A DNA stretch of 64,000 nucleotides, from the NCBI GenBank assembly GCA_028533045.1, contig JAQQAP010000016.1:124001-188000 (forward strand), in the 5' to 3' direction. This DNA is from Spirochaetales bacterium (GTDB taxonomy: Bacteria; Spirochaetota; Spirochaetia; DSM-2461). The notes below the pieces were generated by a model. That model had not been told where the DNA came from. It was given only the letters and a program-made list of their open reading frames with translations, and did no database searches. How positions within the stretch are numbered: position 1 is the stretch's first letter; every line of letters begins with the position of its first letter. Positions 8,897-18,139 of the stretch are shown piece by piece. Both the position numbers and the translations under genes were made by a program.

Positions 8897-9874
8897 TTAG
8901 TCTTTTTCCAGTAAAATCCTTGTATCAAGGGAAATAGTGAATAATTCACCACTGGAAAGAGTATAATTTTCGCTTAAAGTAATATATTCATTCAGTTTTA
9001 TACCGACCCGGTGTTCCCCCGGTTCGCATTCTATAGGTTTTCCCAGTTCTTCTATACCTATTTCTTTATCGTCAAGATAGTAGGTAAATCCTTCCATAGG
9101 GGGGAAGACAAGGCGGGGGGCGCTTGTTTCGGGCGTATGGTGGATCTCTGTGAATTTCCCCGCCTCAACGGCGATATTGAACTCCCTTTTGTTTCCCGCC
9201 CGGCTCTGAATAAGAACTGTGTGGAATCCCGCTTCGAGAGTATAAAAATCCTTTTCCCAGGACCTATGGCTTCCGTCGATCCAGAGGGAAAGGTCATCCA
9301 CAGAGACCGCTTCATCTTCTATATAGATTTTAAGTCCCCCCATATTGGTGTAGACCGGGCGGGCCGAAATGATGAGTGCCGCATTCCGGGCATTCTGGGG
9401 CAATCCTTTAGAGATAGGAAGCATAGTCATGAGCAGGGGAAAGTCATCAAGAGAAACAGGGGCCGTAACAAGGGTATCCGCATCTTTTCTGATGCTGTGA
9501 TTGTCGGTAAAGGGAATCTTGAGAGTGAATTCACTACTGTAGGGAAGAATCTGCATAAAAAACTGATTTCCCCTGTACTGTGACTGGTTGATATCTGGTT
9601 CGGGCTGAACCGATCTGTAAAGGTAGAGGGCAAAACTGTTTCTATAGGATTTTGTCAGAGCCGTTTGTTCAAAGATCAATTCGACACCCTGAACAAAGGG
9701 GTTGTCATAGAGGTAGTCCACAGCGGCCAGGTCTTCCAGGTCAACCTGAACGGTTGACGTATCTCCCTCGTTTTCAAGGGTTAGCAGGCCCGAAAGTGAC
9801 CCGACCACGTTTTCTCCGTAAAGAGGCAGGACGAGTAAAAGCAACAATATGGGAGAAAATTTTATCCTATTCAA
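8897..9874 (-). CDS. Secreted protein, C-terminal PEGA-like domain
   Basis: The 325-residue protein has a signal peptide (RIKFSPILLLLLVLPLYG) and a beta-rich body. Its last 70 residues look PEGA-like (YYLDDKEIG, CEPGEHRVGI). The start is a TTG immediately after the M23 stop codon, with GGGGAG eight bases upstream, so it is translationally coupled to the peptidase gene. No catalytic motif is visible. The arrangement of a LysM/M23 peptidase followed by a secreted protein recalls a Treponema pair, so an envelope role together with the peptidase is likely (inference). Confidence 0.7.
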   Translation of the reverse strand: MNRIKFSPILLLLLVLPLYGENVVGSLSGLLTLENEGDTSTVQVDLEDLAAVDYLYDNPFVQGVELIFEQTALTKSYRNSFALYLYRSVQPEPDINQSQYRGNQFFMQILPYSSEFTLKIPFTDNHSIRKDADTLVTAPVSLDDFPLLMTMLPISKGLPQNARNAALIISARPVYTNMGGLKIYIEDEAVSVDDLSLWIDGSHRSWEKDFYTLEAGFHTVLIQSRAGNKREFNIAVEAGKFTEIHHTPETSAPRLVFPPMEGFTYYLDDKEIGIEELGKPIECEPGEHRVGIKLNEYITLSENYTLSSGELFTISLDTRILLEKD

Positions 9875-10831
9875 CTAACGGCTCCCCTGGGAAACGAGAC
9901 TGGCCGGATCGACGGATTGGCCGTTTCTCCGGATTTCAAAATGAAGGTGAGGGCCTGTGGAAATCCCCGTATTGCCGGATAGGGCAATGAGTTGTCCCCG
10001 GTTCACGCTGTCACCTTCTTTGACAAAAATCTCGTCGAGATGGGCGTAACGTGTTTCATAGCCACCTCTATGCTTAAGTATAACCAATATTCCGTAATTG
10101 TCTAGCTCGGTCGTTTCAATAACGGTCGCTTTTTCTGCAGCGTAAATAGGTGTTCCCCTGGGTGCCCGCACATCAATACCTTCATGTTTTTCCCAGTTTC
10201 CCGTAACCGGGTGATTTCTCATCCCGTAGGGGGAGGTTACTTCCCAATAATGATCAAGAGGGCTTCGGAACGGCAGGGATATGAAGTAAAGTCTTTCCTG
10301 TGGGGTAAATGAGAGGTTGGGGTAGAATCTATATTTTACAGGGATGCCGTTTTGGCGAATTGTCAGGGGAAAGTAAAAGTTATTGTCTCTCTCGGTCTCT
10401 CTCATACGCCGGTCCAGTTCGTTACCGCCGTTTTCATGAATAAAAAGTCCCGGGATAGAGGGAATTGTCAGGCTCTCCTTTTCTTCCATATACACGGCCC
10501 TTTCCAGGCCGTTTAGAGACGCAATGGTATCGGGGGAAAGGGAGAAGTCCGCTGCTACCGTGTAAATTGTGTCATTCTCACGGGGGGTATAGGAAAAGAG
10601 AAAGAGTTCCCCCATCAGCTGAGTTATCAGGGTTTTTCTATCCAGATTGTCCCTATTGGCCCCGCTTAACAGAGCCAGGAGTTTTTGGGAACTATCCAGG
10701 GCGTTTTGATGTTGCTTGAAAAGGTCATCCCCATAGATATAGGTGGATTGGATTTCCGGGTAATCGGGGAGACCGAACAGGAAGGATGGGGTGAAAAGAA
10801 GCAGACTAAATAAAAGGCGCCAGGTATTCAT
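9875..10831 (-). CDS. LysM-M23 family peptidoglycan metallopeptidase
   Basis: A signal peptide (MNTWRLLFSLLLFTPSFLFG) is followed by a LysM-like segment (NDTIYTVAADFSLS...LNGL) and a C-terminal LytM/M23 domain. The zinc ligands are present: H and D in HPVTGNWEKHEGIDV, and HLHFE with the second histidine pair, so it should be an active endopeptidase. The frame is open upstream, but the ATG at 10831 gives the signal peptide; it overlaps the PHP gene by 26 bases. The gene is the middle member of a three-gene unit and probably acts on the periplasmic cell wall. Confidence 0.9.
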   Translation of the reverse strand: MNTWRLLFSLLLFTPSFLFGLPDYPEIQSTYIYGDDLFKQHQNALDSSQKLLALLSGANRDNLDRKTLITQLMGELFLFSYTPRENDTIYTVAADFSLSPDTIASLNGLERAVYMEEKESLTIPSIPGLFIHENGGNELDRRMRETERDNNFYFPLTIRQNGIPVKYRFYPNLSFTPQERLYFISLPFRSPLDHYWEVTSPYGMRNHPVTGNWEKHEGIDVRAPRGTPIYAAEKATVIETTELDNYGILVILKHRGGYETRYAHLDEIFVKEGDSVNRGQLIALSGNTGISTGPHLHFEIRRNGQSVDPASLVSQGSR

Positions 10832-11630
10832 CGGGGATGGTCCTGCCGTCGCTGCTATGTCCCAGTTTTCTGTCTTTCCGTAGGTCTCCGTGAAAGTCGG
10901 AGCCTCCGGTGACAAGAAAGTCCAGTTCTTCGGCCAGATTAATCAGTCTTTCCGCTTTTCGCTTGTTTACGCTGGGGTGCCACGCTTCCAATCCCTGTAC
11001 CCCCTGTTCTTTGAACTCTTCCAGTTTTCCCGGAAGTTTTCCCCAGGAAAGAAAAAGCGAGAGGGGATGGGCGATGACAGGTACACCTCCCGCATCAAGA
11101 ATCAGCTTAACCGCCTCTTCCAGTGAGAGCGCCTCTTTTCTGGTATAAAAAGGACGTCCCGCCGCAAGGTATTTGTCAAAGGCCAAACGGGTATTTCGTA
11201 CGATTTTTTTCTCTACCATGGCTGCGGCGAAGTGGGGGCGGGCTATAAGATTGGAACCGGCATGGAGGCTAACATCTTCCAGGGTGATGTCCCACCCCTC
11301 CTCTTTCATCATATCTATAATGCGGAGGTTTCGTTCATGGCGTTTGTTTTTCACATTGACCATGGCCTGTTCCAGAGAGCCTTTCCAGTCCTTTAGGCCC
11401 AGTCCCAACAAATGAAATTCCCCCGGCTTGAAATCAATTTCTATTTCTATTCCCGGTACAATCCGAAGGTCCTTTCCTTCCGCTGCTTTTATAGCCTCAT
11501 CTATTCCGTCCGTATTATCATGGTCTGTGATGGCCAGGGCATTCAAACCAATCTTTACGGCCCGGTTGACCAGCTCCGAAGGGGTTAAAGAACCGTCGGA
11601 ACAGGTGGTATGGGTGTGTAAATCAATCAT
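10806..11630 (-). CDS. PHP-domain phosphoesterase
   Basis: The 274-residue protein has the PHP metal-binding motifs in order: HTHTTCSDG at the N-terminus, ITDHDNTDG, PVIAHPLSL, and GGSDFHGD near the C-terminus. It resembles the stand-alone PHP hydrolases of the TrpH/YciV type, which remove phosphate from 3',5'-nucleoside bisphosphates or trim RNA ends; the exact substrate cannot be read from sequence. It is the first gene of the operon with the M23 peptidase. TTGAAT, 18 bases and TATTCT lie upstream, ending eight bases before the ATG. Confidence 0.85.
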   Translation of the reverse strand: MIDLHTHTTCSDGSLTPSELVNRAVKIGLNALAITDHDNTDGIDEAIKAAEGKDLRIVPGIEIEIDFKPGEFHLLGLGLKDWKGSLEQAMVNVKNKRHERNLRIIDMMKEEGWDITLEDVSLHAGSNLIARPHFAAAMVEKKIVRNTRLAFDKYLAAGRPFYTRKEALSLEEAVKLILDAGGVPVIAHPLSLFLSWGKLPGKLEEFKEQGVQGLEAWHPSVNKRKAERLINLAEELDFLVTGGSDFHGDLRKDRKLGHSSDGRTIPDEYLAPFI

Positions 11631-11724
11631 TATTGTATAGAATAGACATAATTCCTTGACTTATTCAAGAAAAATGTATCAATCTATTATATAATGAAAG
11701 TATAATTACTGAGAAAGAGGTTCT

Positions 11725-12666
11725 ATGCCCCCTAAAGCTGTCACCTACAATCCTAATTCCATCGTTTATTTCAAAGGGGATAAATCCGGTTTTGTCTATG
11801 TCCTTCAGTCGGGTCAGATCAGTCTGAACTATACGGATCTTCAAACAGGACAGGAAGTTCACGACCTTATCCAGACCGGTGAGTTCTTTGGTGTTAAAGC
11901 GGCTTTGGGCGGATACACCCACGATGAGACGGCCCAGGTTTTGGTAGAATCCAAGGTCGTTCAATTTCGGGTAAGTGAATTTGAAGCCCTTATTTCCGGT
12001 AACCAGAGGCTCCTATCCAAAATGATGCGGGTTTTTTCCACTCAGTTAAGACGGATTCATAATCAGGTACAGGGGCTTATGTCCAGTGATATTTCCGCCG
12101 ATCCGGAGCTGGGGCTTTTTGAGGTGGGCCGTTATTACCAGAAAGAGGGGGATCCCCTCAAGGCACGGGCCGCTTTTAAAAAGTACCTATCCTATTATCC
12201 CCACGGAACCTATGCCGCCGGAGTTCAGAAGGCGATGCAGGAACTGAATACCGCACCTCATCGTAAAGAGGATGCCGACGAAGTTGAAGCCCCTACTTTG
12301 TTTATCTGTCGAAAGAAGATGGATAGGGGAGAGTATCAGGAGGCCTACAAAGGTCTTAGACTTCTTTATAAAGGGGAAAATCTTCCCAGAGAGGAAAAGC
12401 CGGAAGTGGAACTTCTTCTGGGTATTTGTCTTTTTCAGTTGAATAAGTATAAAGAAGCGGCGGCTCAATTTACTTCTCTTGTCAAAAAATATCCCCGCCA
12501 TGGTCAGCTTGATGTGATCTGTTATTATTTGGGGCTTGCCTACCGAGAATTGGATGATAGGGAAAAGGCTATGGGATTTCTTACGAAAGCCATAACCATG
12601 CTTAAGGATAACCAGAAAAAGAGCCGGGCTTCGGAAGTCCTGCAGGAATTGAAGGAGATGGGTTGA
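11725..12666 (+). CDS. Cyclic-nucleotide-binding domain protein with TPR repeats
   Basis: Residues 1-125 form a CRP-type cyclic-nucleotide-binding beta-roll (SGQISLNYTDL, GEFFGVKAALGG). There is no DNA-binding helix-turn-helix. Residues about 140-310 are TPR-like helical repeats (YYQKEGDPLKARAAFKKYL, YLGLAYRELDDREKAMGFL). It may act as a ligand-responsive scaffold rather than a transcription factor. Two TATAAT boxes lie upstream (11690 and 11701) and AGAGG sits before the ATG. Its stop codon overlaps the ATG of the next CRP-type gene by one base, so the two are co-translated. Confidence 0.85.
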   Translation: MPPKAVTYNPNSIVYFKGDKSGFVYVLQSGQISLNYTDLQTGQEVHDLIQTGEFFGVKAALGGYTHDETAQVLVESKVVQFRVSEFEALISGNQRLLSKMMRVFSTQLRRIHNQVQGLMSSDISADPELGLFEVGRYYQKEGDPLKARAAFKKYLSYYPHGTYAAGVQKAMQELNTAPHRKEDADEVEAPTLFICRKKMDRGEYQEAYKGLRLLYKGENLPREEKPEVELLLGICLFQLNKYKEAAAQFTSLVKKYPRHGQLDVICYYLGLAYRELDDREKAMGFLTKAITMLKDNQKKSRASEVLQELKEMG

Positions 12667-13334
12667 TGTTTGAAGATCTTGCTGTATTTAACCGGTTTGC
12701 CTGTACCTTTCAAAAAGAAGAGGTGATTTTTTTTGAGCATGAACCGGGGGATCGTTTCTATCTGATTCAAAAGGGTCGGGTAAAAATTGTTAAAATCATC
12801 GGTAATATAGAAAAAATCATCGATATTCTTAATCCCGGTGAATTCTTTGGGGAAATGGCTATTTTGGAAGAAGCCCCCCGAACGGCCTCCATTATTGCCC
12901 TGGAAGAGTGTACTCTTCTGGAATTTAACAAGGAAAACTTTGCCACCCTGGTGGAAGGAAATCCGCAGATAGGTATTAGTCTTTTAAAGATTTTTGCCCG
13001 GCGTATTTATGATCAGAAAAGGCGTTTTCAGATTTTGACAATGAATGACAAGGAAGGGAAGATTGCCGATGTTTTTGTTCTTCTAGATGAAATGCTCTCC
13101 TCCGGGGAAGAGGATTTTGACGATATGGGAGAACGGACTTTGGAAGCCACAAGCAATGATATTGCCCATTGGGCCGGAATTGCCCCCGATGAATGCCGTG
13201 ATATTCTGGAGCATCTGCAGGAGACTCGAAAGATTCAAATAGAGCCCAAGCAGATTATTGTCAAAAATATTAATGAGATGAAGCGCTTTGTCAGTTCAAA
13301 GCGCCGTCTTCAGGAAATGAATGAGTCCGACTGA
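12666..13334 (+). CDS. Crp/Fnr-family transcriptional regulator
   Basis: The 222-residue protein has an N-terminal cyclic-nucleotide-binding fold (GDRFYLIQKGRVKI, GEFFGEMAILEEAPRTASI) and a C-terminal Crp-type winged helix (TSNDIAHWAGIAPDECRDIL). I start at the ATG at 12666 rather than the TTG three bases earlier because AAGGAG is well spaced from it. The PRTAS segment is close to the phosphate-binding cassette (RTA) of cAMP- or cGMP-binding proteins, so a true nucleotide ligand is plausible. No cyclase of that type is in the window. Confidence 0.85.
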   Translation: MFEDLAVFNRFACTFQKEEVIFFEHEPGDRFYLIQKGRVKIVKIIGNIEKIIDILNPGEFFGEMAILEEAPRTASIIALEECTLLEFNKENFATLVEGNPQIGISLLKIFARRIYDQKRRFQILTMNDKEGKIADVFVLLDEMLSSGEEDFDDMGERTLEATSNDIAHWAGIAPDECRDILEHLQETRKIQIEPKQIIVKNINEMKRFVSSKRRLQEMNESD

Positions 13335-13344
13335 TTAATCAGTC
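13329..13344. repeat. 16-bp perfect palindrome across two convergent stop codons
   Basis: GACTGATTAATCAGTC is perfectly self-complementary and contains the end of the Crp gene and the stop of the PilZ gene. It is followed by short T/A runs on both sides. It may serve as a weak bidirectional terminator. Confidence 0.5.
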
Positions 13345-13701
13345 TTTAAGAAAGTTTAATTCCCTTTCTATTTCGCCTTCGGGAACCGTATTCAGTTCAA
13401 GAAGCCTTCTCAGATGAATCATACTATCCAGATCTATAGACTCAAACTTGATTCCGTAAGAACCGTCCTGGCAGATGTGTACGACGTTTCCCCGGGCATT
13501 GATTTTTACGTCCGAATGGGTTAGCAGTATGGAAAGATCCATTGTTTGGTTCTTTTGAAGAGCCATTTCCTCATCCAGATGTATCAGAGCTCCCTTGAGT
13601 GAAAGGTTCACCACCTTAAAGGTGATAGTTTCACCGGCTTCATTGAAATACCCGTTAACATAAAAATCGGTTCGCATAAATTTTCTTTCGTTCTGGACCA
13701 T
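13339..13701 (-). CDS. PilZ-domain protein (c-di-GMP receptor)
   Basis: The 120-residue single-domain protein has the PilZ c-di-GMP signature: the RKFMR arginine cluster at residues 6-10 and NLSLKGALI (N-x-S-x-x-G) about 20 residues later. It probably senses the c-di-GMP made by cyclases such as the one at 53-54 kb and acts through a partner protein. The start is supported by a perfect-spacing promoter whose -10 ends six bases before the ATG, with no Shine-Dalgarno. Confidence 0.85.
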   Translation of the reverse strand: MVQNERKFMRTDFYVNGYFNEAGETITFKVVNLSLKGALIHLDEEMALQKNQTMDLSILLTHSDVKINARGNVVHICQDGSYGIKFESIDLDSMIHLRRLLELNTVPEGEIERELNFLKD

Positions 13702-13707
13702 AGGATA

Positions 13708-13736
13708 ATTTTAGTCCTACCGGCTCTCAAAGTCAA
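13708..13736 (-). promoter_or_regulatory. Leaderless-type promoter of the PilZ gene
   Basis: Minus strand: TTGACT, 17 bases, TAAAAT, six bases (TATCCT), then ATG. Both boxes match the sigma-70 consensus at five of six positions. Confidence 0.8.
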
Positions 13737-13770
13737 TGATTTGGAAAGAATTGACTGTTGATTTATAAGA

Positions 13771-13799
13771 TTGCCTTTTAAAGGGGGATACTTTATACT
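13771..13799 (+). promoter_or_regulatory. Leaderless-type promoter of the MoxR operon
   Basis: TTGCCT, 17 bases, TATACT, six bases, then a GTG start codon at 13806. There is no Shine-Dalgarno. It diverges from the PilZ promoter, 34 bases away. Confidence 0.75.
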
Positions 13800-13805
13800 A
13801 AAACG

Positions 13806-14780
13806 GTGGAAACAACGATAAATTCTAGTAAGCTCGAAGCGATTAAAAACAATATTCTTTCTGTCATTTATATGGATGAAATCAAGTTGGAATATCTTCT
13901 GGCTGCCCTGGTGGCAGGGGGGCATGTCATGCTGGCCGATACCCATGGTGTGGGGAAAACCTCTCTGGCCAGGGCTTTAGCCGGTTCTATTGAATGGGAT
14001 ACTTTGGAGAAGACCGAAGAGGGGATCGAGATTGACCATTTCAATCGTGTCCAATGTACGGTTGACCTTTTACCCCAGGATATTTTAGGTTATTCCCGTA
14101 TTAGCGGGACCGGTTTTGAGATGTCCTTCACAAAGGGGCCCGTTTTTGCCCATTTTCTTCTCTGTGATGAAATAAACCTTCTCACTCCCAAAACGCAAGG
14201 GAGTTTTTTCCAGGTAATGGAGGAGCAGAGCGTCAGTATCGAAGGGAATACCTATCACCTTCCGTCGCCTTTTTTTATTATTTCCACTATGAACCTCAAA
14301 GGGGCTCACCTTTTTCCTCTTCCCGCCCCTCAGCTGGACCGATTTATGTTAAGACTCTCCCTGGGGTATCCTCAGGCGGAAGATGAGTTAGCTATTGTGA
14401 GTCAGCACGGACGGAATGACGGTTGGAAGACTCTTAAACCGGTACTTAAAGCGTCCGATCTGAGAGCCTGGCAGGAGGAGGTGGATACCGTTTCCATCCA
14501 CCCCGATATTATTCGTTACATTGTCGACCTCGTAAGGGCTACACGGGAACACGGATCGGTTGAAACGGGCTGTAGTCCCCGTACGGGGGTTAAACTTTCC
14601 CGAATGGCCCGTTCCCTGGCCCTCATTAGGGGGGAAGAGTTTATTACTCACGATCATATCAAAGAGATTTTTGTGGCGGCCACCGCCCATAGGCTGGAGT
14701 TGAAAGATCCCGATGCCTCCGCAGAGGATGTGCTTAATGAAATCCTTCAGACTACTGCGGTACCGGTGGTTTCCTCATAG
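13806..14780 (+). CDS. MoxR-family AAA+ ATPase
   Basis: The 324-residue ATPase has Walker A GVGKTSLARAL (near residue 50), Walker B LLCDEINLLTPKTQGSFF and the MoxR segment VMEEQSVSIEG, with the usual lid domain at the C-terminus. MoxR proteins are chaperone-like ATPases that work with DUF58 and von Willebrand factor A partners. The start is GTG, set by the promoter spacing. It heads a four-gene unit and is directly followed by the DUF58 gene with no gap. Confidence 0.9.
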   Translation: METTINSSKLEAIKNNILSVIYMDEIKLEYLLAALVAGGHVMLADTHGVGKTSLARALAGSIEWDTLEKTEEGIEIDHFNRVQCTVDLLPQDILGYSRISGTGFEMSFTKGPVFAHFLLCDEINLLTPKTQGSFFQVMEEQSVSIEGNTYHLPSPFFIISTMNLKGAHLFPLPAPQLDRFMLRLSLGYPQAEDELAIVSQHGRNDGWKTLKPVLKASDLRAWQEEVDTVSIHPDIIRYIVDLVRATREHGSVETGCSPRTGVKLSRMARSLALIRGEEFITHDHIKEIFVAATAHRLELKDPDASAEDVLNEILQTTAVPVVSS

Positions 14781-15971
14781 ATGAAGTATTGGCCCTTTTC
14801 TCCCACGGGCGGATTCCTCCTCTTTTCCTCTTTAGCATTACTGGGAATCTCTCTGCCCCGTGAGCAGGGGTATGGTATTTTTATTTCACTTTTTTTCTTG
14901 GTTTATCTGACTTTTACTCTGGTTCGTCTTCTTGTTTTTGCCTTTTCCTTTGAGAAGGATCGTTTCCAGTGGCGGGTGAGTTGGAACTATGCCCTTTCCC
15001 GGAGTCAACGGAAACACATGCACTTGGCGGCTCCTCTAAGAGCCCCCTGGGGAACAGCCTATTGTTTCGTTGTAAAGGGAAAGCTAATGAACCGGGACGA
15101 AACACTTTACTATAAAAGAGATCAGAAAGTATTCAGTCACGAAGCGTCCTATGGAATCCCCCTAGCTCTACCCGGGCTTTTTCATTGTAAGGGGAGGTTA
15201 TACCTTTCCGATTTGTTCGGTTTATTGCGATTTCCTCTTAATCAATTAGAACATAGGGAAGTGGCATATTATCCTCCTGTTCTTTCTGACAGAGCCATTC
15301 CTGCTTCCCGATCTTCCGAAGAGAATGAAGAGGTGGTAAAGAGTAACCCTTCCAATCCGGAAAAGCTTCTCATGCGGGAGTATCAGCCGGGAGATCTGGT
15401 GAGAGATATCAACTGGAAGGCCAGTGGCAAGTTTACTGCCATATATACGAGGATCTCTCCCGATCAGGAGCAGACCGTCTCACGTATTACTCTGGTGCTT
15501 CGTCCGGAGGGGACAAAGGAGCTTCCTTCCTTGGAAGGAGAGGCCCTTCTCTTAGGGGTAAAATCTTTGGGGCTGACTTTCTTTAAAACACTACGTAGGG
15601 ATCGTCCTGAATCGCTTATGGAAATCATCATGGGCGATAGGGTGTTTTTGAGCACCGAAGAGAATTTCGAAGAAGCCTTTATCTCTTCTTTAACTGCTCT
15701 CGGACCAAAAGAGTCGGGACCTGCGGGGGAACTTCCCGAAGGGGCCCTGGTTATAACTACCTCTGCCGACAGGGAATATGGACGATTAAAAGCGGTACGG
15801 GGAGAACGGGTTTTTCTCTGTTCCTGTTCCCGGGGAGGGGGAAAGGACCTGGATTACTCCGTTTTTGAAGGTAATGGCCTTCCCGGAAAGAGGATTATTA
15901 TGGGACTCTTTAAGAAGACTCCTGTTTTTAGGGATTCCCCTCCTGCGGTGGAAGTGGGAGTCCTTTTATGA
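14781..15971 (+). CDS. DUF58-domain membrane protein
   Basis: The 396-residue protein has two N-terminal membrane helices (about residues 10-60) and the DUF58 hallmark REYQPGDLVRDINWKASGK near residue 200. It is the standard partner of MoxR ATPases. The ATG follows the MoxR stop codon directly and its own stop overlaps the next ATG (ATGA), indicating coupled translation. The exact function is unknown; envelope assembly or stress roles have been suggested for such clusters. Confidence 0.85.
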   Translation: MKYWPFSPTGGFLLFSSLALLGISLPREQGYGIFISLFFLVYLTFTLVRLLVFAFSFEKDRFQWRVSWNYALSRSQRKHMHLAAPLRAPWGTAYCFVVKGKLMNRDETLYYKRDQKVFSHEASYGIPLALPGLFHCKGRLYLSDLFGLLRFPLNQLEHREVAYYPPVLSDRAIPASRSSEENEEVVKSNPSNPEKLLMREYQPGDLVRDINWKASGKFTAIYTRISPDQEQTVSRITLVLRPEGTKELPSLEGEALLLGVKSLGLTFFKTLRRDRPESLMEIIMGDRVFLSTEENFEEAFISSLTALGPKESGPAGELPEGALVITTSADREYGRLKAVRGERVFLCSCSRGGGKDLDYSVFEGNGLPGKRIIMGLFKKTPVFRDSPPAVEVGVLL

Positions 15972-18139
15972 TGATTCTTCTTTTCCGGGCTGCCCTTTAT
16001 TTTCTTACCCTTCTCTTTTTATTGATTGAACCGGCGGTTTTTGTTCGCTTCGATGCCATGGGCTGGGGGCTCTACTTTGTTTTGATTCCCCTGTCTGCCG
16101 GAATGGCCTTTGTTCGGGGCAAGAAGAAGATCTACGGGGAAGTTTTTTTGTTGCTTCTATTTATTTTTTCCTTTACCGGACTCTCCCGGGAGGGGCTTTG
16201 GGTCCTGGGGGCCGGGTTGTATGTTTTTATTACTACCTGGCTGGCGAAGGAGAGAGAGATTCTTTTCCCCCTTAAGGGGGAGGTTTTCTTTTTAGCCTAT
16301 ATTCATTACAGAATGCTTCTTTTCCTTAATTCCTCTCCCGACTCAGCTTTGGATTGGACCGGGTTCGGAAGCTGGCTTCTTCTTCTGTTACTACTTTCAT
16401 TTTTTCTCTACAGTGCTGTTCTCTATTTATGGGGAAGTGGGAATATAAAGGGGCGAAAGGGGAATATGGCTTTTATGGGAGGACTAGTCTTCCTGGTAAT
16501 AATTCTCGCCCTTTTGGCGCGGGCGGACGGTTTTAGCCATTCCATCGTTCCCGAAACGGCCAATGACCCTATTAGGCCTAAGCCGGAGCTACTGGATCTG
16601 ACGAGCAATTCTCCCTTTAATGAGGGAAATCTTAGCGGACAGGGTATGGGAGAGCAGGGACAGTCCTCCGGGGAAGGTCAGGAGGGGGAGGAAGAGGGGC
16701 CCAAACTTTTGGGAATCCCCGGTTCCTCCTGGTCCGAAAACAGTTCGCAGTCCGGTGAAGACGATCAGCCCCGGCAATATGCGGTTATGGTTGTTGAGTC
16801 GGACAGGAGAGCTACCTATATGGCTTCCCGCTATTATACGTCTCATAAGTTAGATACGGGATTTATGGTGAACTACGATCTCTACCTGAATGAAATAGCC
16901 CATATGCGCTTTGTGGAAACGTGGCAGAATCCCCATTCCCCCCTCTATACGGCCCGGGAAGCCGTTTCTGTTTCGGCCCTATCGGTGGATGCGGAAAAGG
17001 GGGTCCCCTATTTCCCCTATCGGGTGGAACCTACAGTTAATAACCGTTCCTATTACCCCTTTCTTTACTCCTGGCAGAGCCTCTCTCTTGTGACGGCCGA
17101 TAACAGGCTGAATTCTCTTCATAGCGTCAGATCCTATCCTTCCGATCTTCCTCCTGAAGTGGAGGAGGCCCTTGAACTGGATCTCTCCGATTCAATGGAA
17201 GTTCTTCTGGACCGAATTCTGGAATCCCTCGGAACGGAAAATATGAGACCCTATCAGACCTTACAGGCCATATTAACGATGTATTCCGAATATCAGTATA
17301 CCTTGGGCTTTACAGAGGATTGGACCACGGGCCACATCATGGATTTCCTGGTTTCCGGAAGGGAAGGGGACTGTACGGAATTCTCCAACGGAACAGCCCT
17401 GCTGGCACGGCGAGCGGGGATTCCTACCCGGGTTGTAACGGGATATCTGGCAAGTGAGGATTTGCAGACTCCCAATCACCAACGGGCTCTTTATTATCTT
17501 AGAGAACAGATTCCACCTTTGCAGGAGATGGATATAAACAAGCTCTTTTTGGTGACCTCCTCCCATAAACACGCATGGGTACAGTGCTGGTTCCCCTACT
17601 ATGGATGGGTGGACTTTGAGACTACTGCACAGGCCATGCCTCCCAGTAGCGGGGGAGATCCCAATAGCCTGGATGTGGTAATTCCCATTATTACGGAGAC
17701 CGTAAAGGGGAGAAGCGCCTTTATCTTTCCCTGGCGTATTGTTTTACGTCTTTTAACAGTAGCCCTGCTTATTCTCCTGTTGATTGCCTATAGTGCTAAA
17801 ATTGTCTATAGGGTTTATTTGAGGAGAAAAGGGAACATCCCCGGAGAGGAAGGGTATAAAGCCCTTTACCGTCTCATGGAATTTCGATGGGTCGATAGGG
17901 GCCATCCTGCTCGGGACAAACAGTTAACCCCCCGGGAGTATGGAGAAAAATATCCCCCCGTAAAGGCGTTTTCCGAGATATTTATTCTGGGAGTCTACGG
18001 GGGGACGGGTAAGAAAGAAACCTGGGAAAGCTACTGTAAAGCCTATGGAGAACTCTTCCGCGAGGACCGGTCCCTTTTGCGGGGCATGAGAGAAATCGTC
18101 AGTTTGAAAGGATTATACCATGGTATACAAAGCCGTTAG
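15968..18139 (+). CDS. Transglutaminase-like membrane protein (TgpA type)
   Basis: The 723-residue protein has about six N-terminal transmembrane helices (residues 1-190), an acidic low-complexity linker, and an extracytoplasmic transglutaminase-like domain. Its catalytic triad is visible: Cys in GREGDCTEFSN (near 470), His in HKHAWVQCW (near 535) and Asp in GWVDFETT (near 548). One more membrane helix (near 590-610) and a cytoplasmic tail follow. This matches the TgpA architecture found with MoxR and DUF58. It overlaps the next gene by 20 bases. Confidence 0.9.
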   Translation: MMILLFRAALYFLTLLFLLIEPAVFVRFDAMGWGLYFVLIPLSAGMAFVRGKKKIYGEVFLLLLFIFSFTGLSREGLWVLGAGLYVFITTWLAKEREILFPLKGEVFFLAYIHYRMLLFLNSSPDSALDWTGFGSWLLLLLLLSFFLYSAVLYLWGSGNIKGRKGNMAFMGGLVFLVIILALLARADGFSHSIVPETANDPIRPKPELLDLTSNSPFNEGNLSGQGMGEQGQSSGEGQEGEEEGPKLLGIPGSSWSENSSQSGEDDQPRQYAVMVVESDRRATYMASRYYTSHKLDTGFMVNYDLYLNEIAHMRFVETWQNPHSPLYTAREAVSVSALSVDAEKGVPYFPYRVEPTVNNRSYYPFLYSWQSLSLVTADNRLNSLHSVRSYPSDLPPEVEEALELDLSDSMEVLLDRILESLGTENMRPYQTLQAILTMYSEYQYTLGFTEDWTTGHIMDFLVSGREGDCTEFSNGTALLARRAGIPTRVVTGYLASEDLQTPNHQRALYYLREQIPPLQEMDINKLFLVTSSHKHAWVQCWFPYYGWVDFETTAQAMPPSSGGDPNSLDVVIPIITETVKGRSAFIFPWRIVLRLLTVALLILLLIAYSAKIVYRVYLRRKGNIPGEEGYKALYRLMEFRWVDRGHPARDKQLTPREYGEKYPPVKAFSEIFILGVYGGTGKKETWESYCKAYGELFREDRSLLRGMREIVSLKGLYHGIQSR

